DNA of 64,000 nt from Thermoflexus hugenholtzii (GTDB lineage Bacteria; Chloroflexota; Anaerolineae; Thermoflexales; Thermoflexaceae): the NCBI RefSeq assembly GCF_018771565.1, contig NZ_CP076326.1:434001-498000 (forward strand). Reading direction: 5' to 3'. How positions within the stretch are numbered: position 1 is the first letter of the stretch; each line of letters begins with the position of its first letter. Below the pieces are notes generated by a model, which ran no database searches, was not told where the DNA came from, and worked only from the letters and a program-made list of their open reading frames with translations. Positions 1 to 8,552 of this stretch are shown here, in pieces. Made by a program: the position numbers and the translations under genes.

Positions 1-2858
1 AGGCCGAGGCCGCCCGGTTCCGTCACCAGGAACAGCAGGCGGCCGCCGAGGCGGAGGCGGCGCGGCTTCGCGAGGAGATCCGGCGTCGGCGGGCCGCCCT
101 GCAGGAGGAAGAGGCCGCCTGGGGGAAGCTTCAGGAGGCCCTCGCCGACCTGCGCCGGCGCCAGCAGGCCCTCGAGGAGGCGCTCCGGGCCATCCGGGAG
201 CGGGAGAGGGCCCGCCGGGAGCGCTGGGAGGCGTTGCAGGAGCGTCAGGCGGCCCTGGAGGCCCGGCAACACGCGCTGGAGGAGGCCCGGGAGGCGCTGT
301 TGCGCCGCGCCCAGGCGCTGCAGGCGCAACGTCAGGAGTGGGAAGCGCGCCATGAGCCGCAGCGCGCCCGGGGCGAGGCCCTCCGTCGTCAGCTGGAGGC
401 GATTCAGGAGGCGGAGCGGCAGCGCGAGGCGGAGGCCGATCGCCTCGCCCGTCGGCGCCTCTCCCTTGAGGCGTTCTTACGCGAACTGGAAGAGCAGGCA
501 CGCGAGGAGGCCAGCCGTCGGCAGGAACGGGAAGCCCGACAGGCCGCGTTGCAGGAGGAGCGGGAGCGGCTCCGTCGGGAGGCCCAGGCCTTACAGGAGG
601 CGCGCGAGACCCTGGACCGTCAGGTCGCCCAGGCCCGTCGGTCCCTGGAGGAGGCGGAAGCGGAGGTCGCCCGCGCCCGGGAGGCCTTCGCCCGAGCGGA
701 GGCCGAGCAGGCTTACCTGGAATCCTATGCGGAGGCCCTGGCCCGACGCCGGGAGGCTCAGGAGGGATGGTCGGAGGACCTGCGGGCGATCCTCTCCGCC
801 GGCCTCCCCGGGGTCCTCGGGGTCCTGGCGGATTTCCTGGAGGTCGATCCCGGCTGGGAGGTCGCCGTGGCGGCCATCCTGGGGCCGCTGCTCCAGGCGC
901 TGATCGTGCGCGAGGCCCGCGTCCTGGAGGCGCTGCGCGCCCAGGTTCGCCACGGCCTTCCGGTGATCCTTCTGGACGCCCTGCGCTTCGAGCGGCCCCG
1001 CCCGGCCCGACATCGGTTCCTGCTTCCCGGAAGCCCGCCCGTGCCCGTCGGCCTGCTTCCGGCCGCCCGCGTCGTGCGCGCCCGTGAGCCCCGTCTGCAG
1101 GCCTGGCTCGAGCATCGTCTGCAGGGGATCTGGCTGGCGAAGACATGGGAGGAGGCCCGGGCCCTGCGGTCGCGTCTGCCCCGATCCGCCCACATCCTCA
1201 CCCCTGAGGGCGAGCGCATGAGCGGGGAAGGGATCGTGTGGATCGGCCGGCACACGGCGCCGGAGTCGGCAGGGTGGATCGAAGAATCGCAATGGCGCGC
1301 GCTGCGGGGGCAGCTGGAGGAAGCCCGACGGGCCCGACGGCGCGCGGAGGAGGCGCTGGAACAGGCGATGGGCCGATGGCATCGCGCTCGGGAGGCCCTG
1401 GCGGCCCTCGAGGAGGAGCGCCGCGCCCTCGAAGCCCGATGGGAGGCCCTTCAGCGCGCCCTCCGGGAGGTCGAGGGGCAGCTGGAGGCGGAGGCGCGAT
1501 CCCTCCAGGCCATGGCCCGGGAAGCGGCGGCCTGGGAGGCCCGGCGGGCTGAGCTGGCAGCCGAACAGGCGGACCTGACCCGACGGGAACAGGCCCTTGC
1601 CGAGGAGCGACGGGCGCTGGCCGAAGCCCGAGCCTCCCTGGAGAGGGAGCTGGCGGCCCTGGGCCTGGAGGGGATGGAGCAGGAGCTGGCCCGCCTGCGA
1701 GCGGAGGAACGGTTGCTGGAGGAGGAGCGCCGTCAGGTGGAAGAGCAGATCGCCCGCCTGATCGCCGAGCGACAGGCTCTCGAAGTCGAGCGGATGACCC
1801 TGGAGGATCCGGAGAGCGCGCCCTCATGGCAGGCCCTGGAGGCCGAGCAGGCCCAGCTTCAGGAAGCCCTCCGGGATCTGGAGGCACAGCGTCAAGCGCG
1901 GGAAGCCCGGCGGGCTGAGGAGATGACGCTCCTTCTATCCCTGGAATCGGCCTTCGAGGCCGTATGGGAGCAGGTGGAAACCCTCCGCCGCATCGGGCAG
2001 GAGCGGGAGGAAGCGGTGCACGCCGCGCGGCTGGAGCGGGTGCGCCGGGAGGGGGAGTTGCGGGCCTTTCAGCAGACGTTGCAGGAGGAGTGGCGCCACC
2101 TGGAGGGAGCTGCCGGGTCGGAGGAGGTCGGGGAGCTGAACCTGGAAGCGCTGGAGGAGATCCAGACGGAGGAGCCGCTGGAGGCCCTGGAGGCGGAAGT
2201 GGAGGCGTTGCGGCGGGCGTTGCGCCGGCTGGGGCCGGTGAACCCCGAGGCGGCCGCCGAATACGCCGCGCTCCAGGAGCGCCACGCCTTCCTGACCGCC
2301 CAGGTGGCGGATCTGGAAGCGGCGTCCGCCTCCCTGCGGCAGACCGTGGAGGCCCTGGATCAGCAGATGCAGCAGGCTTTTATGGAGACGTTCCGGGCGG
2401 TGGGCCGCGCCTTCCGGGAGACCTTCACCGCGCTGTTCGGCGGGGGCAACGCCCGCCTGGCCCTCACCCCGGCCGAGCGCTGGGATCAAGCGGGGGTGGA
2501 GATCTACGTCCGCGTGCCCGGGAAACGAACCCAGAGCCTCATGATGCTCTCAGGAGGGGAGAAAGCGCTGACGGCCACCGCCCTCATCTTCGCCCTGCTG
2601 AGCGTCCGCCCTTCCCCCTTTGTGATCCTGGACGAGGCGGATGCCGCGCTGGATGAGGCCAACATCGGCCGCTTCCGGGAGATGATCCGCCGGCTGTCCG
2701 AGCGCACCCAGTTCATCCTCATCACCCACAACCGGGGCACCGTCGAGGTCGCGGACGTCCTGTATGGGGTCACCATGCGCCCCGACGGCACCTCCCAGGT
2801 CCTGAGCCTGCGCCTGGAGGAAGCGGAACGGATGATGGCAACGCCGGCGAAGCCATGA
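1..2858 (+). CDS. smc: Chromosome segregation protein SMC (C-terminal part, 5' end outside window)
   Basis: Structural maintenance of chromosomes ATPase, which organises and segregates the chromosome as a condensin-like dimer. The frame is open to the left edge (codons from base 3), so the N-terminal Walker A head is missing here. What remains: coiled coil rich in Glu, Arg, Ala and Leu, a globular hinge at about 765-1265 (GLPGVLGVLADFL onwards), a second coiled coil to about 2140, then the C-terminal head with the ABC signature LSGGEKALTATALIF (about 2543-2590) and Walker B FVILDEADAALDEAN (about 2617-2664). Both motifs look intact. No ScpA/ScpB gene is visible in the window. Confidence 0.97.
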   Translation, partial: AEAARFRHQEQQAAAEAEAARLREEIRRRRAALQEEEAAWGKLQEALADLRRRQQALEEALRAIRERERARRERWEALQERQAALEARQHALEEAREALLRRAQALQAQRQEWEARHEPQRARGEALRRQLEAIQEAERQREAEADRLARRRLSLEAFLRELEEQAREEASRRQEREARQAALQEERERLRREAQALQEARETLDRQVAQARRSLEEAEAEVARAREAFARAEAEQAYLESYAEALARRREAQEGWSEDLRAILSAGLPGVLGVLADFLEVDPGWEVAVAAILGPLLQALIVREARVLEALRAQVRHGLPVILLDALRFERPRPARHRFLLPGSPPVPVGLLPAARVVRAREPRLQAWLEHRLQGIWLAKTWEEARALRSRLPRSAHILTPEGERMSGEGIVWIGRHTAPESAGWIEESQWRALRGQLEEARRARRRAEEALEQAMGRWHRAREALAALEEERRALEARWEALQRALREVEGQLEAEARSLQAMAREAAAWEARRAELAAEQADLTRREQALAEERRALAEARASLERELAALGLEGMEQELARLRAEERLLEEERRQVEEQIARLIAERQALEVERMTLEDPESAPSWQALEAEQAQLQEALRDLEAQRQAREARRAEEMTLLLSLESAFEAVWEQVETLRRIGQEREEAVHAARLERVRREGELRAFQQTLQEEWRHLEGAAGSEEVGELNLEALEEIQTEEPLEALEAEVEALRRALRRLGPVNPEAAAEYAALQERHAFLTAQVADLEAASASLRQTVEALDQQMQQAFMETFRAVGRAFRETFTALFGGGNARLALTPAERWDQAGVEIYVRVPGKRTQSLMMLSGGEKALTATALIFALLSVRPSPFVILDEADAALDEANIGRFREMIRRLSERTQFILITHNRGTVEVADVLYGVTMRPDGTSQVLSLRLEEAERMMATPAKP

Positions 2859-2869
2859 GCCACCCTTCG

Positions 2870-2940
2870 GTAGGAGCGGCTTCCGCCGCGATCCTTGCGT
2901 CATCGAAGACGAGGGTTCGGGGCGAAAGCCCCTCCTACAA
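2870..2940 (+). repeat. 70-bp inverted-repeat (REP-pair-like) element, best copy
   Basis: This is the cleanest copy of the dispersed element. The 18-base ends are near-perfect inverted repeats of each other, so the whole can fold as two facing hairpins or one long cruciform. It begins 11 bases after the smc stop codon. Other copies or fragments: 3063-3131, 3147-3215, 3319-3371, 3372-3441, 3457-3500, 3762-3785, 21851-21873 (opposite strand), 28335-28402 and 59279-59350. No transposase or REP-associated tyrosine transposase is encoded in the window. Confidence 0.85.
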
Positions 2941-3646
2941 AAAGATCGAGGCTCTTCCCTTCCAATGATCGGAGACTGGGAACCGGTCGGCAGCCTGCCG
3001 TGACTCTGCGTGAACCGATGGCCCAACGAGGGCAGAGCAAGATCGATGCGGGAGGCATATGGTATGGGAGCGTCTTTCGTCGCGATCCTTGCCTCATCGA
3101 AGACGGGGTTCGGGGCGAAAGCCCCTCCTACAGAAACCATCTTTTTGTAGGAGCGGCTTTAGCCGCGACCATTGCGTCATCGAGGATGGAGGTTTGGGAC
3201 TGAAGCCCTTCTTACAAAACACGGGCCGTTGCCCCGCTTGAACCGATCGTGCGACGAGAGAGAAGGTAGCCTCCGCCCCTCCTCGATCATTCGGAGACAT
3301 GAGCCAAGATCAATTTCTGTAGGAGCGGCTTCAGCCGCGACCTTGCTGTCTCGAAGACAGGGGGTCGGGTTGTAGGAACCGTCTTCGCCGCGGCCGGTCA
3401 CGAGATCGAAAACCAAGGTTCGGGGCGAAAGCCCCTCCTACAAAAAGCCCATACCTGTAGGAGTGGCTTTCGCCGCGACTTGGCGAGATCGAAGAGGATA
3501 TGGGTTACAGGCTGAAGATCATCCTTTCGGAAATAGGGCTTTCCAGTTTTCTGGGCTTAGGCCCTTCCTAATGGAGGACCTTGAGGAGATGGTAGGGTGC
3601 GAGGCCTTCCAGGTTTGTGGGCAGGCGATCTCTTTCGGCCACATAC

Positions 3647-3674
3647 GTAGGGCAACTGCGAGCAGTTGCCCTAC
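3647..3674. repeat. 28-base palindrome with GA loop
   Basis: Perfect 13-bp inverted repeat GTAGGGCAACTGC / GCAGTTGCCCTAC around a GA dinucleotide. It matches the central hairpin of the 76-bp elements at 20666-20741 and 32426-32501, except that the GGA/TCC of those stems is GGG/CCC here, a paired change that keeps the stem. The outer arms of the 76-bp element are absent. Confidence 0.75.
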
Positions 3675-3739
3675 ATTCAGGAAAAACTGGAAAGCCCTGC
3701 TCTGCGCCGGATGGGATGGCAGTCGAAATGAATTTCGAG

Positions 3740-4039
3740 CTACAATGGGAAATCGTGGTTATAGAAGTGGCTTCCGCCGCGACCCGCTGGTTCCCATGCG
3801 GCCAGCTCCTCCTCCGGCAGAGGCTCAAAAAAGCACTCCTCCAGGCGGCCGGGCACAAACCCCAGAGGGCGGCGCTCAGGCTCCTCGTAAGGCACCAGGC
3901 GGGCCACCGGGGTGCGGCCTCGAACGATCAGGATGGTCTCTCCACGGCGCACTTCCTCCAGCAGGCGGGAGAGATGGGCCCTGGCCTCTCGGACTGTCAC
4001 CACGCGCATGTTCGAACCCCCAGTCCGCTTTGTCATCAT
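3740..4039 (-). CDS. Phd/YefM-type antitoxin, orphan
   Basis: Small DNA-binding antitoxin of the Phd/YefM family. The core reads MRVVTVREARAHLSRLLEEV followed by RGETILIVRGRTPVARLVP, the usual N-terminal beta-alpha DNA-binding and dimerisation pattern; the C-terminal part is acidic (LPEEELAAWE), as in toxin-binding tails. The start at 4039 (or the next ATG at 4036) is chosen because GGAGGG lies 6 bases upstream; an internal ATG at 4009 would give just the core. No PIN or RelE toxin follows: the downstream side is repeat DNA, and the last residues (GGSHFYNHDFPL) are encoded by a fragment of the 70-bp element (3762-3785), which suggests the gene's 3' end and its partner were lost or replaced. 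Confidence 0.7.
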   Translation of the reverse strand: MMTKRTGGSNMRVVTVREARAHLSRLLEEVRRGETILIVRGRTPVARLVPYEEPERRPLGFVPGRLEECFFEPLPEEELAAWEPAGRGGSHFYNHDFPL

Positions 4040-4194
4040 TTTAAACCCTCCACGAGCTCCAGACCAGGAATGTCCGAAGGGCGTGGGAAGCCAGCTTTTC
4101 CCGCTCTCCGAACGAAGCCATCCCTTTCGGTGCGAGAGGGAGGGAGTGGCCGAGCGCGGGGGAGCCTTCCGCATGCCGTCGGGTCCTCTCCGGG

Positions 4195-4200
4195 TATAAT
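4195..4200 (+). promoter_or_regulatory. Possible -10 box TATAAT upstream of the array
   Basis: A perfect TATAAT occurs in otherwise GC-rich noncoding DNA. A convincing -35 box is not visible about 17 bases upstream. If used, the transcript would run through the hairpin array towards the TPR gene at 5093, giving a leader or an independent RNA of several hundred bases. Confidence 0.35.
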
Positions 4201-4351
4201 CGAATTGTCAGGCGGCGACCCGGAGCCTGTTTGCCCGGATGTCTCTCTCTGACCGGTGAGGGTTGCGCGACCTATGAGCTCGGGTCCGAACCGATGCACG
4301 CGAGGCGCTCGCCGGTGGGAGAGCCGGGAGGTTGGCATCTTCCGTTCTTTT

Positions 4352-5065
4352 AGCCGGCGCAGGCCGGTCGTCGGCCGAAGGCTGTTGCGCCGATTGAAAT
4401 CGGCCTTCTCAGGCGCTTGCGCGCCGGGCGTCGGCCTTCGCCGACGCAAATGGGATCTCCCGGTCGGCGCAGGCCGACCGTCGGCCGAAGGCCCCTGGAG
4501 GCCGAATTCATTCGGCGCACATGCCGACCGCCGGCCGGAGGCCTTCATGCCGATTGAAATCGGCCTTCTTAGGCGCTGCGCGCCAGGCGTCGGCCTTCGC
4601 CGACGCAAAAGGGATCTCCCGGTCGGCGCAGGCCGACCGTGGGCCGGAGGCTGTTGCGCCGATTGAAATCGGCCTTCTTAGGCGCTGCGCGCCAGGCGTC
4701 GGCCTTCGCCGACGCAAAAGGGATCTCCCGGTCGGCGCAGGCCGACCGTGGGCCGGAGGCTGTTGCGCCGATTGAAATCGGCCTTCTCAGGCGCTTGCGC
4801 GCCGGGCGTCGGCCTTTGCCGACGCAAATGGGATCTCCCGGTCGGCGCAGGCCGACCGTGGGCCGGAGGCCCTCGAAGGTCGAATTCATTCGACGCATCG
4901 GGCCGACCGCTGGCTGGAGGCCTTCCCGCCGATTGAAATCGGCCTTCCAAGGCGCTTGCGCGCCGGGCGTCGGCCTTCGCCGACGCAAATGGGATCTCCC
5001 GGTCGGCGCAGGCCGACCGTCGGCCGAAGGCCCTCGAAGGTCGAATTCATTCAACGCGCAGGCGC
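4352..5065 (+). repeat. Tandem array of hairpin units (109 or about 160 bases each)
   Basis: Five head-to-tail units begin at the hairpin GCCGATTGAAATCGGC (cores at 4391, 4551, 4660, 4769, 4930), so spacings are 160, 109, 109 and 161 bases. The basic unit is a string of palindromes: GCCGATT-GA-AATCGGC, GGCGC-TTGC-GCGCC (imperfect in some units), GCGTCGGC-CTTC-GCCGACGC and CGGTCGGC-GCAG-GCCGACCG. The longer units carry an extra module of about 51 bases with GCCGAATTCATTCGGC or GTCGAATTCATTCGAC. Units 2 and 3 are almost identical, implying recent duplication. It ends 27 bases before the TPR start codon. It lacks the unique spacers of a CRISPR array. Confidence 0.9.
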
Positions 5066-5092
5066 GCGACCCGGAAGGGAAGGGGGAACCGG

Positions 5093-7489
5093 ATGCAGGA
5101 GATCACGCTTTCCCAGTATAGCGCGGAGATCGAACGCCTGCTCCAGGACGAAGCCTACGATGAGGCCATCGCCCACTGCATGCACATCCTGAAGCGCTAC
5201 CCGAAATACCAGCGGGCCTACCGGCTGCTGGGCCAGGCTTACCTGGAGAAGGGCCAGGATGATGCGGCGATGGACCTCTTCGCCCGGGCCCTGAGCGCGG
5301 ATCCGGAGGATTTCCTCCCCCGCATCGGCCTCAGCGTGATCTACGAGCGCCGCGGGCAAATCGCCGAGGCGGCCTGGCAGATGGAACGGGCCTATGAGCT
5401 GCTCCCTTACAACGAGTTCATCCGGGAGGAGCTGGCCAAACTCTATGCCCGCCGGGACGGAGCCCCGCCGGAGTTCCTGCCCCTCACCCGGGGCGCCCTC
5501 GCCCGCCTCTACGCCCGGGGCCATCTCTACGCCGCCGCCATCGCGGAGCTGGAGAGCCTGCTCCAGGAGGCGCCCCAGCGCGCCGACCTCCGCGTCCTTT
5601 ACCTGGAGGTGCTGTGGCGGGATGGGCGGCGCCTCGAGGCCGCGCGGGTCGCGCAGAGCCTGCTCCAGGAGCTCCCCTATTGCCTGAAGGCGAACCTCAT
5701 CCTGGGTGAGTTCTGGATGGCCAGCGGCCGCGAGGCGGAGGCCCGCGAGCTGTTCCGCCGCGCCGCCGCCGTGGACCCTGAGCTCACTCTGGTCCCGGAT
5801 CTCCTCGGGCCGACGGCCTCGATCCAGCCGGCGGAGGTGCGGATCGAACGCCTGATCTATGTGCCTCCCACCCCGGCCTACGCCCGACCGCCCGTGGAGG
5901 AGGGTGAGGTCCCCGAATGGCTCCAGGCCCTGGGCCTCCCGTTGGGGGAGGAAGTCCCGACCGCACCCGCTACTGAGGAAGCCCCAGCCGCGCCGGAAGC
6001 CCTGAAAGCCGCCCCACCGGAGATCCCCCAAGCCCCATCCCCCGAGCCGGTGGCGGAGACCCTGGAATGGTTGCGATCGGTCGAGGTGACTCCGGCGGAG
6101 CTGGAGGAAGAACCTTCGGGGGCTCCGGAGGAAGTCCCGCCTCCGGAGCTGGAGTTGCCGGAATGGATACCGGAGGAGTTCTCCCTTCCCTCCGAAGCGC
6201 CTTCATGGATGGAAGGACCCGGGGAGGGGGAGGCTGGACCTTCATGGATGGAGGGTCTCTTCCCGCCGGAGATGCCCGCTCCGGTCTCTGAGGCCCCGAG
6301 CGAAGAGGCGCCGCCCGAGATCCCGTGGGAGGCTCCCGGGGAGCTCCCGCCGGCCCTGGAGGAACCGGGAGAGGTCCCGATGGAGAGGCCGGGCGAGGAG
6401 GCTGCGCCGGAGGTCGCCGGCCTGCCGCCGCTGCCGGAGTCACTGAGCCCGGAGGAGGCCCTGGCCTGGCTGGCCCGGATCGCCGAAGGCAAGGAGGAGA
6501 TGCTGCGAGCCCAGGCGCAACAGGAGGCGGAAGCCCGCCTGGCGGAGATCCTGGGCCGTCGGCCGCCGGAAGCTCCCACCCCCCCGCTTCCGACGCCGCC
6601 GGAGGAGATCCCCGAGGCTCCCACCGGTGAGGAGACGCTGGAAGCGGCTCCGGAGGCAGCGTCGGCCGAAGAGGCCGCGCTCCCGGATTGGCTGCTGGCC
6701 CTCAAGCCGCCGGAGGAGGAGATCGCCCCGGCCCTCGAGGAGGAGGAACGCCGGTTCCGAGAGCTCCTGGAGGAGGCGGCCGCCCAGCCCCTGGAGATCC
6801 CGCCGGAGTGGCAGGCGGAGATGGGGATCTTCCCGGAGGCCCTTCCGGAAGCCCCATCCGCGGAGGCGGCCCCGCTCGAAGCGATGCCTCCGGAGGAGAT
6901 CGAGACGCCACCGCTGGAAGGCGTCCTCCCCTTCCCGACGCCGGAGATCGCCCCCGAAGCCGTCGGCGAGGCGCTGCCGGAAGATCTGCAAGCCGAGGAA
7001 GTGTGGGAAGAGAGGGGACCAGCCCCGGAGGCCGTCGAGACAGCGCCCATCTGGGATCTCCTGGCTGTGGATGAGGGCCTCCCGCCGGCCGGGAAGATCC
7101 CGGAGCCCGCCCCCGCTGTGGATCCCCGCTGGCTGGAGCGCCTGCACGCGGTGCCGGTCGCCGAGACCATGGCCGGCGCGCTGCTGGGGGTCCTGGCGGA
7201 TTACGAGGCCCGCCTGAAGGCCCAGCCTCGGGATCACGAGACCCGCCTGGCGATGGCCCGGTTGCTCTTCAACCTGGGCGACACCGCCCGGGCCATCCGG
7301 GAGTATCAGCGCCTGATGCGGGTGGCGGCGATGCGGGAGCGCGTGATCGCCGATCTGGAGCAGGCGGTGCAGCTGCGCCCCGACGAATCCCGCCTGTGGC
7401 AGGCCTTGGGGGATGCCTATCAGGAGGCCGGGAAGCTGCAGAAGGCCCTGGAGGCCTATCGGCGGGCCCTGGCCCATCTGGGTTCGTAG
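5093..7489 (+). CDS. TPR-repeat protein with long acidic, Pro-rich linker
   Basis: A 798-residue scaffold-type protein. Residues about 8-235 form tetratricopeptide repeats (EAIAHCMHILKRYPKYQRAY is typical); about 255-690 is low-complexity Glu/Pro/Ala sequence with recurring short hydrophobic words (EWLQALGLP, LPEWIPEEF, SWMEG); about 695-798 returns to TPR repeats (ALEAYRRALAHLG). TPRs bind other proteins; the partner is unknown. There is no signal peptide or membrane segment, so it is probably cytoplasmic. The ATG follows GGAAGGGGGAACCGG. It lies directly behind the hairpin array, which therefore forms its upstream region. Confidence 0.85.
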   Translation: MQEITLSQYSAEIERLLQDEAYDEAIAHCMHILKRYPKYQRAYRLLGQAYLEKGQDDAAMDLFARALSADPEDFLPRIGLSVIYERRGQIAEAAWQMERAYELLPYNEFIREELAKLYARRDGAPPEFLPLTRGALARLYARGHLYAAAIAELESLLQEAPQRADLRVLYLEVLWRDGRRLEAARVAQSLLQELPYCLKANLILGEFWMASGREAEARELFRRAAAVDPELTLVPDLLGPTASIQPAEVRIERLIYVPPTPAYARPPVEEGEVPEWLQALGLPLGEEVPTAPATEEAPAAPEALKAAPPEIPQAPSPEPVAETLEWLRSVEVTPAELEEEPSGAPEEVPPPELELPEWIPEEFSLPSEAPSWMEGPGEGEAGPSWMEGLFPPEMPAPVSEAPSEEAPPEIPWEAPGELPPALEEPGEVPMERPGEEAAPEVAGLPPLPESLSPEEALAWLARIAEGKEEMLRAQAQQEAEARLAEILGRRPPEAPTPPLPTPPEEIPEAPTGEETLEAAPEAASAEEAALPDWLLALKPPEEEIAPALEEEERRFRELLEEAAAQPLEIPPEWQAEMGIFPEALPEAPSAEAAPLEAMPPEEIETPPLEGVLPFPTPEIAPEAVGEALPEDLQAEEVWEERGPAPEAVETAPIWDLLAVDEGLPPAGKIPEPAPAVDPRWLERLHAVPVAETMAGALLGVLADYEARLKAQPRDHETRLAMARLLFNLGDTARAIREYQRLMRVAAMRERVIADLEQAVQLRPDESRLWQALGDAYQEAGKLQKALEAYRRALAHLGS

Positions 7490-7554
7490 GCAGCGGGTTG
7501 AGCCCTGGGGCCCCGGCTCGCTTCCCCATCTATCCCGGACTCGGAGGCCCATCG

Positions 7555-8049
7555 ATGCGCATCGGGATCCTGAGCGACACCCACGATCATATCGAGAACA
7601 CGCGTCGGGCTCTGGAGATCCTCCGCCGGGAGGGGGTGGAGCGCCTCTTCCATTGCGGGGACGTGACCTCGCCGGAGGTGGTGGCCCTTTTCGAGGGCTG
7701 GGATGTGCTCTTCGTCCGCGGCAATCTGGACCGCCTGGAGGCGCTGGAGCCGGCGGTGGTGGCCCTGGGGCGTCAACCCTTCCTGGGGGATGAGCTGACC
7801 ACCACTCTGGCGGGCCGGCGCATCGCCCTCCTCCACGGCGACGACACGGCCCGTCTCCAGCAGCGCATCGCCTCCGGGGAGTTCGACTACGTGTTCCACG
7901 GCCACACTCATCGGCGCCGGGACGAGCGAGTGGGGCGGACCCGCGTGATCAACCCGGGGGCCCTGGGCGGCGTCCGCCACGAGAGCCGCTCGTTCTGCAT
8001 CCTGGATCTGCAGACCGACGAACTCCGCTTCATCGAGGTTGAGGAATGA
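7555..8049 (+). CDS. YfcE/MJ0936-family metallophosphodiesterase
   Basis: Calcineurin-like phosphoesterase of 164 residues, the usual size for the YfcE family. Metal-binding motifs appear in order: SDTHDH near the N-terminus, FHCGDVTS, RGNLD, LLHGD and FHGHTH. The family hydrolyses phosphodiesters with manganese or similar ions; the physiological substrate is not known. The ATG at 7555 has GGAGG 8 bases upstream, and it begins the conserved RIGILSDTH strand. Its stop overlaps the next gene's start (ATGA), so the two are probably co-translated. Confidence 0.92.
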   Translation: MRIGILSDTHDHIENTRRALEILRREGVERLFHCGDVTSPEVVALFEGWDVLFVRGNLDRLEALEPAVVALGRQPFLGDELTTTLAGRRIALLHGDDTARLQQRIASGEFDYVFHGHTHRRRDERVGRTRVINPGALGGVRHESRSFCILDLQTDELRFIEVEE

Positions 8050-8552
8050 GGGAGGAGCTCTTCCCGCCGGACACTCCGTTCCGTATGGCAGTGCCCATCG
8101 AGGTCCGCTTCCGTGATCTGGACGCGATGGGGCATGTGAACAACGCGGTGTATTTCACATATTTCGAGCATGCGCGCTTGCATTACCTCCGCCGGCTGGC
8201 TGAGGTGCCTCCCCCGCTGGAGCCCCTGGGGATGATCGTGGCCGAGGCGACCTGTCAGTATCGGGCGCCCATCACCCTGGGGATGCCGCTCCGGGTCTGG
8301 ATCCGGGTGGGGGAGATCCGTCAGCGCAGCTTTGTCTTCCTCTACCGGATCGAACGCTGCGACACCGGTCAGGTGATGGCCCTCGGTCGCTCGGTGCAGG
8401 TGGCTTACGACTACGCCCGCGGCGTCTCCGTCCCGATCCCGGAGCCGTGGCGGGAGCGCTTCCGCGCCTTCGAGGAAGGGCAGCTGGAGCTGGCCCTCTC
8501 TTCTCCCTCACGATCCGACGGGGGCAAGGATGATCATCGTGGATGCCCATGA
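8046..8552 (+). CDS. Acyl-CoA thioesterase, 4HBT/YbgC family
   Basis: A hot-dog fold thioesterase of 168 residues. The active-site pattern VRFRDLDAMGHVNNAVYFTYFEHAR (split here as RDLDAMGHVNN plus YFTYFEHAR) is diagnostic of the 4-hydroxybenzoyl-CoA thioesterase/YbgC group, the Asp of RDLDAMGH being catalytic. It probably releases acids from acyl-CoA. Start overlaps the stop of the phosphodiesterase by 4 bases, and its 3' end overlaps the dipeptidase start by 23 bases, so it lies in a tight operon. Confidence 0.9.
   Translation: MREELFPPDTPFRMAVPIEVRFRDLDAMGHVNNAVYFTYFEHARLHYLRRLAEVPPPLEPLGMIVAEATCQYRAPITLGMPLRVWIRVGEIRQRSFVFLYRIERCDTGQVMALGRSVQVAYDYARGVSVPIPEPWRERFRAFEEGQLELALSSPSRSDGGKDDHRGCP

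Larger units (their letters stand above)
2859..3739. repeat. Gene-poor region with clustered 70-bp inverted-repeat elements
   Basis: I see no credible gene here. The stretch holds a cluster of a roughly 70-bp element whose ends are inverted repeats: GTAGGAGCGGCTTCCGCC on the left and GGCGAAAGCCCCTCCTAC on the right, with a core containing ATCGAAGA. Full or near-full copies lie at 2870-2940, 3063-3131, 3147-3215 and 3372-3441; half copies at 3319-3371 and 3457-3500. A related GA-loop palindrome sits at 3647-3674 and another hairpin at 3723-3738. The short open frames on either strand run through the repeats and have no coding character. Confidence 0.85.
4040..5092. other. Noncoding leader and hairpin-array region upstream of the TPR gene
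   Basis: This stretch of just over 1 kb has no supportable gene. Bases 4040-4350 hold a perfect TATAAT at 4195-4200 on the plus strand and little else recognisable. Bases 4352-5065 are an array of hairpin-rich repeat units. Reading frames stay open on both strands through the array because the units lack stop triplets, but the 109-base period is not a multiple of three, so the apparent proteins change frame from unit to unit and are not credible. Confidence 0.7.

Noticed and set aside
4352-5065. CRISPR array
   Set aside because: Units are nearly identical over their whole length with no unique spacers, and no cas genes are present.
4256-5121. Overlapping Arg/Gly/Pro-rich reading frames on both strands through the hairpin array
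   Set aside because: They exist because the repeat unit has no stops; the 109-base period changes frame in each unit, and there is no ribosome site or family match.
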